The translations under genes and the position numbers were made by a program. Shown one piece after another: positions 53,993-62,186 of a stretch of 64,000 nucleotides of DNA. Every line of letters begins with the position of its first letter. Within the stretch, counting starts at the first letter, position 1. The notes under the pieces are model-generated. The model was not told the DNA's origin, did not search any database, and worked only from the letters and a program-made list of their open reading frames with translations. Source of the stretch: Enteractinococcus coprophilus (GTDB lineage: Bacteria > Actinomycetota > Actinomycetes > Actinomycetales > Micrococcaceae); assembly GCF_006716305.1 (NCBI RefSeq), contig NZ_VFOU01000003.1:434001-498000 (forward strand), given 5' to 3'.

Positions 53993-54922
53993 TTATTTCA
54001 CGGCACCCTGGGTAAGACCTGCAACGATGTAACGCTGCAAGGCCGCAAAAATGATGAGCACGGGAATAATGACCAGCACCGCGCCGGCCATGAGGATGCC
54101 GTAACTACCGGTCTGACTTTCGATGGACTGCAACAGGTTCAGTCCCACCGGCAGGGTCATCTTGTCAGGGGAATCGATGATGATCAGCGGCCACAGGAAG
54201 TTGTTCCACTCATTGACGATAGTGACCAGCGCGACTGTCGCAATCGCTGGGATGGACACGGGCACGGCGATCTGCACGAGTTTTCGCAGGTGTCCTGCGC
54301 CATCGAGTTCTGCCGCTTCGAACATCTCTTTGGGCAGGGCCATGAAGTGTTGTCGTAGCAAGAAGGTACCAAATGCCGTCCCCAGCCCGGGCAGGATGAT
54401 CCCCCACAGGGTGTTGCGACCGCCCAGGCCACTGATGGTCAAATAGTTTGGCAGCATCGAGACTTCCGGTGGCACCATGAGGGCCACCAGGATCCCCAAG
54501 AAAATGAGGTTCACGCCCGGCACCCGGATGAACACCAGCGCATAGGCGGTGGTGATGGCAAGAACCACTTTGATCGTGGCCCCAATAACGGTCACGATCA
54601 CGCTATTGCCCAGAACGGTCAGCAGCGGGACGCGGTTGGCCACGGCCCCATAGTTATCCAAGGTCGGATCCTGAGGCAACAAAGCCGGATCCAGGGTCAC
54701 GATTTCATGCGGGGGTTTGAAACTGGATAACACCATCCAGGCCAGGGGCAACACAATGATCAACAGGGCGATGAGAATCGGCAGATAACCGACCAGCATC
54801 GTATCGGCGAGGTTTTTCGGAGCAAAAGCCTGCCGCCATTGAGCTGGTTTGCGCTGGCGGCGTGTCTTGGGCGCTGCCGGATCCATGGCTGATGGCAACC
54901 CGGGTGTCGTATTCGAGGTCAC
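53993..54922 (-). CDS. Sugar ABC transporter permease (MalG/UgpE-like)
   Basis: A 309-residue inner-membrane permease. The segments SSFKPPHEIVTLDPALLPQD, VPPEVSMLPNYLTISGLGG and LLRQHFMALPKEMFEAAELD (EAA loop start) are typical, as is VTIVNEWNNFLWPLIII. The start is GTG 54922 inside the end of the upstream permease gene (4-nt GTGA overlap), with GAAGGTG upstream, so translation of the two permeases is coupled. A basic cytoplasmic N-terminus (KTRRQRKPAQWRQ) precedes helix 1. Confidence 0.93.
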   Translation of the reverse strand: MTSNTTPGLPSAMDPAAPKTRRQRKPAQWRQAFAPKNLADTMLVGYLPILIALLIIVLPLAWMVLSSFKPPHEIVTLDPALLPQDPTLDNYGAVANRVPLLTVLGNSVIVTVIGATIKVVLAITTAYALVFIRVPGVNLIFLGILVALMVPPEVSMLPNYLTISGLGGRNTLWGIILPGLGTAFGTFLLRQHFMALPKEMFEAAELDGAGHLRKLVQIAVPVSIPAIATVALVTIVNEWNNFLWPLIIIDSPDKMTLPVGLNLLQSIESQTGSYGILMAGAVLVIIPVLIIFAALQRYIVAGLTQGAVK

Positions 54923-55914
54923 TGGTAGTGCACCTTCCTTTCGACATAGCGCAGTTGCACGGCCGTGATAATAAACAGGGTGAAGAATAAGACGACGGCG
55001 ATCGCAGCCGAGTAGCCGGCACGCTGATATGCGCCAAACGACTGCAGGTAGATCTCAAAGATGATCGTGTTGGTCCCGTGCCCGGTGGGGGTCATCGTCC
55101 GCAGTACATCAAAGGCATTGGTCATTGAGAAAATGATGTTCGTGACCAACAGGAAAAACACTGTGGGAGTCAGCAGCGGCAGAATAATGGAGAAGAATCT
55201 GCGAACTGGACCAGCTCGATCAATCGTGGCGGCTTCGATGAGTTCTTGGGGAATGGACTGCAGCCCCGCCAAGAAGACGACGGCGCAATACCCGAGGTTC
55301 TTCCAGACATACACCAGGATGACCATGGTTAAAGCCCAGTCCTCATCGAGGTACCACTGGGGTGATTCGATGCCGAAGAAGTTCAAAATGTGCGACAGTG
55401 CGCCCAGGGTCGGGTCGAAAATAAAGTTCCACACCATTGCCACGCCCACACCAGATAAGACGTAGGGGGAAAAGATTGCGGTACGAGCCACGGTGCGGCC
55501 CGGGAGCTTTTTATTCAACACCAAGGCAATCAACAAGCCCAGGATCATGGAGCCCAGGACGGCGCCCGCGGTGAAGATGCCGGTGACCCGCCACACTTCT
55601 AACCCGGACTCTGAGGTGAAAAACCGGACATAGTTGTCGAACCCAACCGAGGTGGCGGTTGCCGAGCCAAGCCGCCAATCGAGGGTCGAATAATACATGT
55701 TGCTCAACAGCGGATAGTAAATAAACGCCAGAATCAGCAAAATGTTGGGGCCTGCGAACAGCAGGAATAAGGACCAGTTTTTGGAGAGGCGACGGCGTCG
55801 ACGCTGTTTTCGTGCTTTAGCTAATTCGGGTGATTCCGACGAGTCCTGCGCAACGGAACGAGTCGAACCCACTACATGGCCTTCGGTTCCGCTCCCGTCT
55901 CGGACTGCCGTCAT
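54919..55914 (-). CDS. Sugar ABC transporter permease (MalF/UgpA-like)
   Basis: A 331-residue permease with a basic N-terminus (KARKQRRRRRLSKNW) before helix 1, then FIYYPLLSNMYYSTLDWRLG, VARTAIFSPYVLSGVGVAMV and the EAA loop LQSIPQELIEAATIDRAGPV. It ends with TGHGTNTIIFEIYLQSFGAY and YVERKVHYQ. It is the first gene of the sugar operon. GGGAGGGG is placed just before ATG 55914; an in-frame GTG at 55935 would put that ribosome site inside the gene. No sugar regulator or hydrolase adjoins it. Confidence 0.93.
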   Translation of the reverse strand: MTAVRDGSGTEGHVVGSTRSVAQDSSESPELAKARKQRRRRRLSKNWSLFLLFAGPNILLILAFIYYPLLSNMYYSTLDWRLGSATATSVGFDNYVRFFTSESGLEVWRVTGIFTAGAVLGSMILGLLIALVLNKKLPGRTVARTAIFSPYVLSGVGVAMVWNFIFDPTLGALSHILNFFGIESPQWYLDEDWALTMVILVYVWKNLGYCAVVFLAGLQSIPQELIEAATIDRAGPVRRFFSIILPLLTPTVFFLLVTNIIFSMTNAFDVLRTMTPTGHGTNTIIFEIYLQSFGAYQRAGYSAAIAVVLFFTLFIITAVQLRYVERKVHYQ

Positions 55915-56072
55915 AACCCCTCCCTCATTAGGCACGCGTCTTAGTGTCTAATAGTAGAGCAAACCTCCGGGAGAAGTGAGGTAAATCTCGGGTGAACAGA
56001 TGGCGAACCAGGGCGACACGCCACGCGAGGGGCATATGCGACGACCTGGAAGCCCTGTGAGGAGTGGCAGCA

Positions 56073-56294
56073 TTATAGCGTGTCTTCCTGAAAAGCCAAC
56101 CCTTCGGCGGCTAGTGCTTCACCGAGAATGCTGATGGCTTTGGGGCCAACGCCGTGCAGGGTTAACAATTCCTGTTGAGTGTGCTGACTGACTTTGGCCA
56201 GCGAATCCACACCGGCCTGATGCAGGGCACGCGCAGCAGTCTTGCCGATCGCATCAGGTAGATCTCCGACAGGACGGACATCCGGTGTGGACAT
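56073..56294 (-). CDS. Helix-hairpin-helix DNA-binding protein
   Basis: A 73-residue protein made of one helix-hairpin-helix unit, similar in layout to the RNA polymerase alpha C-terminal domain: LPDAIGKTAARALHQAGVDS, then LLTLHGVGPKAISILGEAL. It probably binds DNA non-specifically. The AGGAG ribosome site overlaps the TAG stop of the DUF3151 gene, 9 nt upstream, so the two are translationally coupled. Confidence 0.8.
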   Translation of the reverse strand: MSTPDVRPVGDLPDAIGKTAARALHQAGVDSLAKVSQHTQQELLTLHGVGPKAISILGEALAAEGLAFQEDTL

Positions 56295-56303
56295 GGTGTA
56301 CTC

Positions 56304-56729
56304 CTACTTTGAGGCTTCGATCTGTTCGGCTGCAGTCGAGTCCGAGTCGTTCAGGAATTTATTGATGCGGTCGACCTCATCGGTCTCGCCAATCGCAGCG
56401 GCCGCACGGCCCAGCGAATACAGTGCACGCAAGAACCCACGGTTCGGCTCATGCGACCATGGGATAGGACCGGCACCCTTCCAGCCCGCACCGCGCAGCG
56501 AATCCAGCCCGCGGTGGTAGCCCACCCGAGCATAAGCATAGGATTCCAGCGTGCGTCCGTCGTCCCAGGCATCTTCTGCGGCCATGGCCCAGGCCAGGGA
56601 GGACGCCGGGAAACGCTGTGCGATTTCCTCGGGCAGATCGCCGGCTTCATAGCGAGCTTGGACCTCGGGTTCTTCGGGCAGCAACGTCGGTTCTGGTTCC
56701 ATCAGATTCTTACCAATGAGTGATGACAC
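56304..56729 (-). CDS. DUF3151 family protein
   Basis: A 141-residue actinobacterial conserved protein. The family core is visible as AWAMAAEDAWDDGRTLESYA, YARVGYHRGLDSLRGAGWKG and PWSHEPNRGFLRALYSLGRA. No function is known. The start is GTG 56729 with AAGGA upstream. It lies divergent from metN, with about 100 nt between. Confidence 0.93.
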   Translation of the reverse strand: MSSLIGKNLMEPEPTLLPEEPEVQARYEAGDLPEEIAQRFPASSLAWAMAAEDAWDDGRTLESYAYARVGYHRGLDSLRGAGWKGAGPIPWSHEPNRGFLRALYSLGRAAAAIGETDEVDRINKFLNDSDSTAAEQIEASK

Positions 56730-56829
56730 GTTTATTTCCTTCCACTAAGCCAATAGGGCCGAGTCTACGCGGTGTGCGGGTGGCAGTGTTTATACTGAGT
56801 CAAGCACGTAAACCCCACACAAGGACACC

Positions 56830-57834
56830 ATGATTTCCGTTCGAGAGCTTACCAAGGTGTATCGACAGCCCACCAGGGACGTCGTGGCCATCGACGACAT
56901 CAATCTAGATATTGACGACGGCGAAATTCACGGGATTATCGGCCGCTCGGGTGCAGGTAAATCCACCCTGGTCCGATGCCTGACCCTGTTAGACCGTCCA
57001 ACCAAGGGCCAGGTCATTGTCGGCAGCCAGGATCTCACCGCGGTGTCTGACACCAAGCTGCGCAATGCACGCCGTCGAATTGGCATGGTGTTTCAGCACG
57101 CGAATCTCTTATCCTCGCGCACCGTGGCCGAAAACGTGGCGATGCCATTAGAAATCGTCAACGCCAAGAAGGCCGAGCGTCGCGCCAGGGCGTTGGAGCT
57201 GCTCGAGCTGGTGGGACTCCAAGGCCTGGAAGATACCTACCCGGCCCAGTTATCGGGTGGGCAACGCCAGCGCGTTGGGATCGCCCGGGCGCTGGCTGCG
57301 GATCCGGATGTGTTGTTGTGTGATGAGCCCACGTCAGCACTGGATCCGAATACTACCGACGATATTTTGACACTGATCCGGTCGGTGGCCGACCGACTGC
57401 ATTTGACCGTCGTCGTCATTACTCACGAAATGTTGGTGGTCAAAAACCTGTGCGATTCGGTGTCACTGTTAGAGGCCGGCAAGATTGTGGAATCCGGCAA
57501 ACTATCGGAAGTTGCTGCCGATGTGAACTCGCAACTGTCGCGCTCGCTACTGCCGCTGCCAACGCACCAGCCGGTCACCGCGGACCTGGTGATTGAAGTT
57601 GTTGGCAAGGCGGATGCCGTCAATACCCCGATCGGTAGCACGATTGCCGCCGAGAATCCGGTGACCGTGGACATTGCCGCGGCCAATATCGAAACGCTGG
57701 GCACCACGCGTTTCGCTCACTACCTACTGGGGATCAACAGTGACCAGCCGATAAACCTCACCGGTATTGAAGCCACCCTGGCCCGTCACGGGTTCTCCGT
57801 GCGGGTGCGCGCTGCCCGAGGAGTCCAAGCATGA
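56830..57834 (+). CDS. metN: Methionine ABC transporter ATP-binding protein
   Basis: A 334-residue MetN. Walker A is IIGRSGAGKST, the Q-loop is GMVFQHANLLSSRTV, the signature is LSGGQRQRVGIARAL, Walker B is VLLCDEPTSALD and the H-loop is VVITHEMLVV. The C-terminal NIL domain (about residues 245-330) is the methionine-sensing regulatory domain that inhibits transport when internal methionine is high. AAGGA precedes ATG 56830. It overlaps metI by 4 nt. I see no SAM riboswitch upstream. Confidence 0.95.
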   Translation: MISVRELTKVYRQPTRDVVAIDDINLDIDDGEIHGIIGRSGAGKSTLVRCLTLLDRPTKGQVIVGSQDLTAVSDTKLRNARRRIGMVFQHANLLSSRTVAENVAMPLEIVNAKKAERRARALELLELVGLQGLEDTYPAQLSGGQRQRVGIARALAADPDVLLCDEPTSALDPNTTDDILTLIRSVADRLHLTVVVITHEMLVVKNLCDSVSLLEAGKIVESGKLSEVAADVNSQLSRSLLPLPTHQPVTADLVIEVVGKADAVNTPIGSTIAAENPVTVDIAAANIETLGTTRFAHYLLGINSDQPINLTGIEATLARHGFSVRVRAARGVQA

Positions 57835-58511
57835 ACTGGTTTGAAGAACTCCTAAACAACCGCGCCCTAGAAACTGCCCTGCCCGAGGCCATCTGGGAAA
57901 CTGTGGTCATGGTCGGCATCGCCGGGGTTGCCACTGTCGTCATCGGCGGGGTCATCGGTGTTATTTTGCACCTGACCCGTCCCGGCGGTCTGGTGCCAAT
58001 GCGCACGCTATATGCGATCTTGTCGTCGATCATTGTCAACATCACCCGCTCGATTCCGTATGCGATTTTGATGGTCGCGCTGATTCCATTTACCCAGTGG
58101 CTCATTGGCAGCTCGATCGGACCGATTGCCGCCACCGTGTCACTGACCATTGCCACCGCGCCGTTCTTTGCGCGCCTAGTCGAAACCTCGCTGCGCGAAG
58201 TGCCATCCGGTACGGTGGATGCCGCCCAGGTCATGGGCATGTCCAACGGCCAGATTGTCACTAAAGTGTTCTTGCCCGAAGCCTTACCCGGGCTGATTTC
58301 CGCGATCACGAACACCACCGTGGTGCTCATTGGGTACTCGGCGATGGCCGGACTCATCGGTGGCGGCGGGCTTGGCCGACTGGCCTATAACTACGGCTAC
58401 CAGCGCTTTGATTCCCAGGTCATGATCGTGACCATCATCGTGATGGTGATCGGCGTCCAATTGATTCAGTGGATTGGCGATAAAATAGTAGCGGCTGTCG
58501 ACCACCGCTGA
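57831..58511 (+). CDS. metI: Methionine ABC transporter permease
   Basis: A 226-residue, five-helix permease. The conserved MetI start (LETALPEAIWETVVMVGIAG), PYAILMVALIPFTQWLIGSS and the EAA loop VDAAQVMGMSNGQIVTKVFL are present. AMAGLIGGGGLGRLAYNYGY near the C-terminus is diagnostic for the D-/L-methionine importer. It couples to MetN and receives substrate from the MetQ lipoprotein encoded 50 nt downstream. Confidence 0.95.
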   Translation: MNWFEELLNNRALETALPEAIWETVVMVGIAGVATVVIGGVIGVILHLTRPGGLVPMRTLYAILSSIIVNITRSIPYAILMVALIPFTQWLIGSSIGPIAATVSLTIATAPFFARLVETSLREVPSGTVDAAQVMGMSNGQIVTKVFLPEALPGLISAITNTTVVLIGYSAMAGLIGGGGLGRLAYNYGYQRFDSQVMIVTIIVMVIGVQLIQWIGDKIVAAVDHR

Positions 58512-58561
58512 CCTAGCTCAGCGCACGGTCACAAGACGAAAAAACCATGTCAGGAGTACAC

Positions 58562-59428
58562 ATGTTCAAATCATCACGCACCTCCCGCCGGTTTGCGCTC
58601 ACCGGTCTTGCTGCGGCGTCAGCCCTGGTGCTGGCCGCTTGCGGTGGCGGATCCGACGAGGCCGAAGGCCCGACCGCCAACGAAGATGGTGTCACCACCC
58701 TGACCGTCGGCGCGACCCCGGTCCCCCACGGTCAGATCCTGCAGTACGTTTCCGAAGAGCTGGGCCCAGACGCCGGCCTGGAAATTGAAATCGTAGAATT
58801 CGACGACTACCAGCTGCCAAACCGTCAGATGGACGAGGGCAACCTGGATGCCAACTACTTCCAGCACATCCCGTTCTTAGAACAGCAGATCGAAGATCAC
58901 GGGTATGAAATCTCCCACGGCGAGGGCGTGCACATCGAACCGTACGCGCTGTTCTCCTCCCAGCATGACAACGTCGAAGACATCGGCGAAGGGTCGACCA
59001 TTGGTATTACCTCCGACGCCGGAAACCAACCCCGTGCTTTGCTGCTGCTAGAAGCCGTTGGTCTGTTAGAAAACATCGAAGAGGACTCCGCGGCGCTGAC
59101 GCTGACTGATGAGCAAAACCCGATGGGTCTGAAATTCGAAGAAAACCCACCAGAAATCCTGGCCCAGGTAGTGGACGACTCCGCTATTGATGCAGCAATC
59201 ATCAACGGTAACTACTTCCTCGAAGCGGGTCTGAATGTCGAAGACGCGCTGATCGTTGAAGAAGCCGAGAACTCCCCATACGCTAACGTTCTGGCCTGGA
59301 ACACCGCCGATGACGGCAATGAAGCCATCCAGAAACTCGATGAACTGCTCCACTCCCAAGAGGTAGCAGACTACATCACCGAAACCTGGCCCGAAGGTGA
59401 AATCATCCCGGCCACTGCAAGCGAGTAA
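58562..59428 (+). CDS. metQ: Methionine-binding lipoprotein (NlpA/MetQ)
   Basis: A 288-residue receptor with lipobox LVLAAC (Cys about residue 27 in the ATG 58562 version). The family motifs TLTVGATPVPHGQILQYVSE, YQLPNRQMDEGNLDANYFQH and YGLF-type EPYALFSSQHDNVEDI are seen, as is GITSDAGNQPRALLLLEAVG. It binds methionine outside the membrane and hands it to MetI. AGGAG is correctly spaced for ATG 58562; ATG 58547 is not preceded by one. It is the last gene of metNIQ. Confidence 0.94.
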   Translation: MFKSSRTSRRFALTGLAAASALVLAACGGGSDEAEGPTANEDGVTTLTVGATPVPHGQILQYVSEELGPDAGLEIEIVEFDDYQLPNRQMDEGNLDANYFQHIPFLEQQIEDHGYEISHGEGVHIEPYALFSSQHDNVEDIGEGSTIGITSDAGNQPRALLLLEAVGLLENIEEDSAALTLTDEQNPMGLKFEENPPEILAQVVDDSAIDAAIINGNYFLEAGLNVEDALIVEEAENSPYANVLAWNTADDGNEAIQKLDELLHSQEVADYITETWPEGEIIPATASE

Positions 59429-59446
59429 GCCCGAATCCTTACAAAC

Positions 59447-59488
59447 ACGGCGCGGTATCTGTCAACAATGTGGCAGGTACCGCGCCGT
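59447..59488 (+). terminator. Terminator of the metNIQ operon
   Basis: ACGGCGCGGTA (59447-59457) pairs with TACCGCGCCGT (59478-59488) over 11 bp, and an inner CTGtCA/TGgCAG pairing extends the hairpin. The 3' side is only weakly T-rich. Confidence 0.75.
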
Positions 59489-59677
59489 TGGGTTAATGGG
59501 TATGACAAACCGCCATGGTGGCGCTTCTTCAGGTCGTCGCGTACTCTGCATTGACCGATATTTCGGGCACATGTTGTACTGAAAGACAACGGCATACGGT
59601 GAAATTCACCGCATCCTAGCAACATCTGAACACAATCACCGTGCAGCACACTGGGTTGCACAGGTTAAGGAGTGCTC

Positions 59678-59989
59678 ATGAAAACACCATTCAAAAAATC
59701 CGCCGCCCTCCTGGGGTCCGCCCTGCTGGCCGTCACGCTCAGTGCTTGCGGCGCCGACGACGACACCAGTCCGGTTCCGGAAGAACCCAGCACCGAGCAA
59801 TTCGATGGTTTTGAAGACGAAGCCAACCAGCCCGATCAAAGCGGCACGCCACTTGACGAAGACGGCGCCCCAGGCACTTCCGAGGGCGAAGACCCCGACA
59901 CCAATCCCAATGAAGATGAAACCGACGACATGGGACCTCGAAATGAAGAAACCGATGATAACGATGAGCGTGATCCCCAGGATAACTAG
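59678..59989 (+). CDS. Small, very acidic lipoprotein
   Basis: A 103-residue protein: signal peptide with lipobox TLSAC (Cys about residue 25), then about 78 residues made mostly of Asp, Glu, Pro, Gly, Asn and Thr with no Lys and two Arg. No fold is expected; it is probably a disordered acidic surface tail, possibly ion-binding. AAGGAG is placed for ATG 59678; GTG 59672 is an alternative. It ends before the strong hairpin at 60047-60088 and seems monocistronic. No homologous family is recognised. Confidence 0.75.
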   Translation: MKTPFKKSAALLGSALLAVTLSACGADDDTSPVPEEPSTEQFDGFEDEANQPDQSGTPLDEDGAPGTSEGEDPDTNPNEDETDDMGPRNEETDDNDERDPQDN

Positions 59990-60046
59990 CGGAAGCCCGC
60001 TCATCCGCCGACTGGTCTTACTTCGCATGCACGAACAATAAGATAC

Positions 60047-60094
60047 CGAGGGCGGTGCGTTACCCACGGGGGTGACGCACCGCCCTCGTCATTT
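60047..60094 (+). terminator. Strong terminator after the acidic lipoprotein gene
   Basis: A 14-bp perfect stem pairs 60047-60060 with 60075-60088. Inner pairs ACCC/GGGT close the loop almost completely, and ATTTCTC follows. Confidence 0.88.
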
Positions 60095-60265
60095 CTCTGA
60101 TCAAAAGGTGGCGCACGCCCGCGGTATGTCCAACAATGCGATCAAAACCGCACAACGTGTTGACCAGGTGTGCTCGCCCAGGCGTCTCGCAGCGCTCTCT
60201 GGCATGGAGCGTGCTGTCTTAGCTCAGCTGTTTTCTCAGCTTCGCCGGCTCGGTAGAGTCACCTC

Positions 60266-61018
60266 ATGGGACAGAATCATTTGAAAAGTATTGGCTTGGG
60301 GATTGCCGCAGGTGCCGCAACCGCAGCCAGCATTATCGCCGGCCAGAAAATTATGACCACCGCCAAAATTAGTCAAGGCCATCCACTCAAACACCGCATG
60401 TTGGATATCAGCTCTAATCTGATGCAACACAAATACCCTCTCGATGCGATGAGCACCTACCTCAACGGCTTTCATTTCTATGCTGACGACATGGGCCGCC
60501 AGGTGGAAGCAACACACTTTTGCATTCACTTACGCCACGACCTGCACCAGTGCGTTATCTTCGACAGCAACGAACCCGATGCACGATTGATTGGCATCGA
60601 ATACATCATCAGCGAAGAACGCTTCAAGACACTTGATGAAGAAGAAAAGCAGCTGTGGCACAGCCACCACCACGAAGTAAAGTCCGGGACCCTGGTCGCG
60701 CCCGGCGTCCCACAGCTTGCCGAAAAAGCATATTTCGAAGATCTCATTACCACCTATGGCAAGACCTTCCACACCTGGCAATATGATCGCGAAGATTTTC
60801 CCTATGGTATCCCCCAGCTGATGATGGCTTTCACCGCTGATGGGCAACTGCGCGACGACCTCTTAGCAGAACGCGACCGGGTGCTTGGGATCTCAACTGA
60901 AAAGATCCGGCAGCAGCGCGCCGACATTCCCACACCCATGGTCCAGCCCGGCGCCAACGCTTGGGAAAGTGGTCAAACCGCGCAAACGTCGCTGAAATTC
61001 ATGGAAATGCAAGAGTAA
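60266..61018 (+). CDS. DUF1264 (OBAP-like) protein with N-terminal membrane segment
   Basis: A 250-residue protein of the DUF1264 family, known in plants as oil-body-associated protein. The family motifs THFCIHLRHDLHQCVIFDS, ARLIGIEYIISEERF, LWHSHHHEVKSGTLVAPGVP and TYGKTFHTWQYD are unmistakable. Residues 8-32 (GLGIAAGAATAASIIAG) form a hydrophobic segment that may anchor it. Biochemical function is unknown. TAGAGT ends 6 nt before ATG 60266 and no ribosome site is seen, so the mRNA is probably leaderless. The SDR gene follows after 27 nt. Confidence 0.88.
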   Translation: MGQNHLKSIGLGIAAGAATAASIIAGQKIMTTAKISQGHPLKHRMLDISSNLMQHKYPLDAMSTYLNGFHFYADDMGRQVEATHFCIHLRHDLHQCVIFDSNEPDARLIGIEYIISEERFKTLDEEEKQLWHSHHHEVKSGTLVAPGVPQLAEKAYFEDLITTYGKTFHTWQYDREDFPYGIPQLMMAFTADGQLRDDLLAERDRVLGISTEKIRQQRADIPTPMVQPGANAWESGQTAQTSLKFMEMQE

Positions 61019-61045
61019 TCCGTCCATCACCGTGAGGAGTCAGGC

Positions 61046-62101
61046 ATGAAATCAAAGGTTCGGCTCAAGGGCGCCGTCGTGGTGATCACCGGCGCATCCA
61101 GCGGTGTCGGTCGTGCCACCGCGCGCCAGTTCGCCCAAGCTGGCAGCAACGTCATCCTGGCAGCCCGTGGCGAAGTAGCATTAGAAAAAACTGCCGAAGA
61201 GTGCCGGAAACTCGGTGCCAAAGCACTCGCCGTCCCCACCGATACGACATCGGCGCAGGCGGTCGAGGCACTGGCCCGGCAGGCGGTAGAACGTTTCGGT
61301 CGGATTGACGTGTGGGTCAATAGTGCAGCCGTGCACCTGTTCGGAGCGGTAGAAACTGTGCCGCTGGATCACTTCCAGCGAGTCCTGGAAACCAACGTAA
61401 TGGGCTACGTCCACGGCAGTCGGACCGCGATCCACCACATGAAAAACCAAGGACACGGGGTGCTGATCAATGTGTCCTCTGCGACAGCCAACGTGCCCCA
61501 ACCCTTCGCTGCCGCATATTCCATGTCGAAAGCCGCAGTCAGTGCACTGTCGGTGAGTTTGCGTTCCGAGCTCTGGTTGGCTGAGGAACAGGATATTCAT
61601 GTCGTCACCATCCTGCCGCCGGCGGTGGACACCCCACTGTTTAGTCGGGCGGCAAACTACAGCGGTCGCAAGGTTCGCGCGATGCCGCCAGTCTATGCAC
61701 CGGAGACAATCGCCAGAACCATTGTGAAAGCTGCAGTCAAACCGAAGGCAGAGATTGCGGTGGGTGCCGGTGCCAAACAAATGATCAAACGACATCGTGC
61801 CGCACCGGAAGCCACCGAACGTCTCATGGCACTCCAAGTGGATCGCACCCACCTGTCTCGAACGCAATCGGCTCCCGATACGTCAGGGAATCTCTATGAA
61901 TCCACTACCGCAGACGATGCCATGACAGTGCACGGTGGATGGCACGGAAAATATCGGCAACGTCGTCGCAAGGCCGTTGGTATAGGATTACTTCTGGGTG
62001 CGGTCGGTGCCGCAGTGGTCGCAAAGCAATGTGCAGAGCAATCCATAGCGACAAAGACTATCAAGGCTACCGCAAAGAAAGCCGCAAAATTGGTTGCCTA
62101 A
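61046..62101 (+). CDS. SDR family oxidoreductase with C-terminal membrane tail
   Basis: A 351-residue short-chain dehydrogenase. VVITGASSGVGRATARQFA binds NADP(H), AARG follows the second strand, WVNSAAVHLFG corresponds to the NNAG position, and the catalytic residues are in LINVSSATANVPQPFAAAYS with YSMSK. After the catalytic domain (about residue 250) there is a basic extension (KYRQRRRKAVGIGLLLGAVG) with a hydrophobic helix, suggesting a tail-anchored enzyme. The substrate is unknown. GAGGAG precedes ATG 61046. It probably forms an operon with the DUF1264 gene. Confidence 0.88.
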   Translation: MKSKVRLKGAVVVITGASSGVGRATARQFAQAGSNVILAARGEVALEKTAEECRKLGAKALAVPTDTTSAQAVEALARQAVERFGRIDVWVNSAAVHLFGAVETVPLDHFQRVLETNVMGYVHGSRTAIHHMKNQGHGVLINVSSATANVPQPFAAAYSMSKAAVSALSVSLRSELWLAEEQDIHVVTILPPAVDTPLFSRAANYSGRKVRAMPPVYAPETIARTIVKAAVKPKAEIAVGAGAKQMIKRHRAAPEATERLMALQVDRTHLSRTQSAPDTSGNLYESTTADDAMTVHGGWHGKYRQRRRKAVGIGLLLGAVGAAVVAKQCAEQSIATKTIKATAKKAAKLVA

Positions 62102-62186
62102 ATCGCACTCGCGGTAGGCCCAAAGTAGCCACGTTGAGCCCTGCTGATATAACAGTTCTCAACATAGCTTGAGGCTGGTCAACCCG

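Noticed and set aside
60072-60284. 70-codon plus-strand frame before the DUF1264 gene
   Set aside because: It starts within the terminator hairpin and overlaps the DUF1264 start; the composition is not protein-like.
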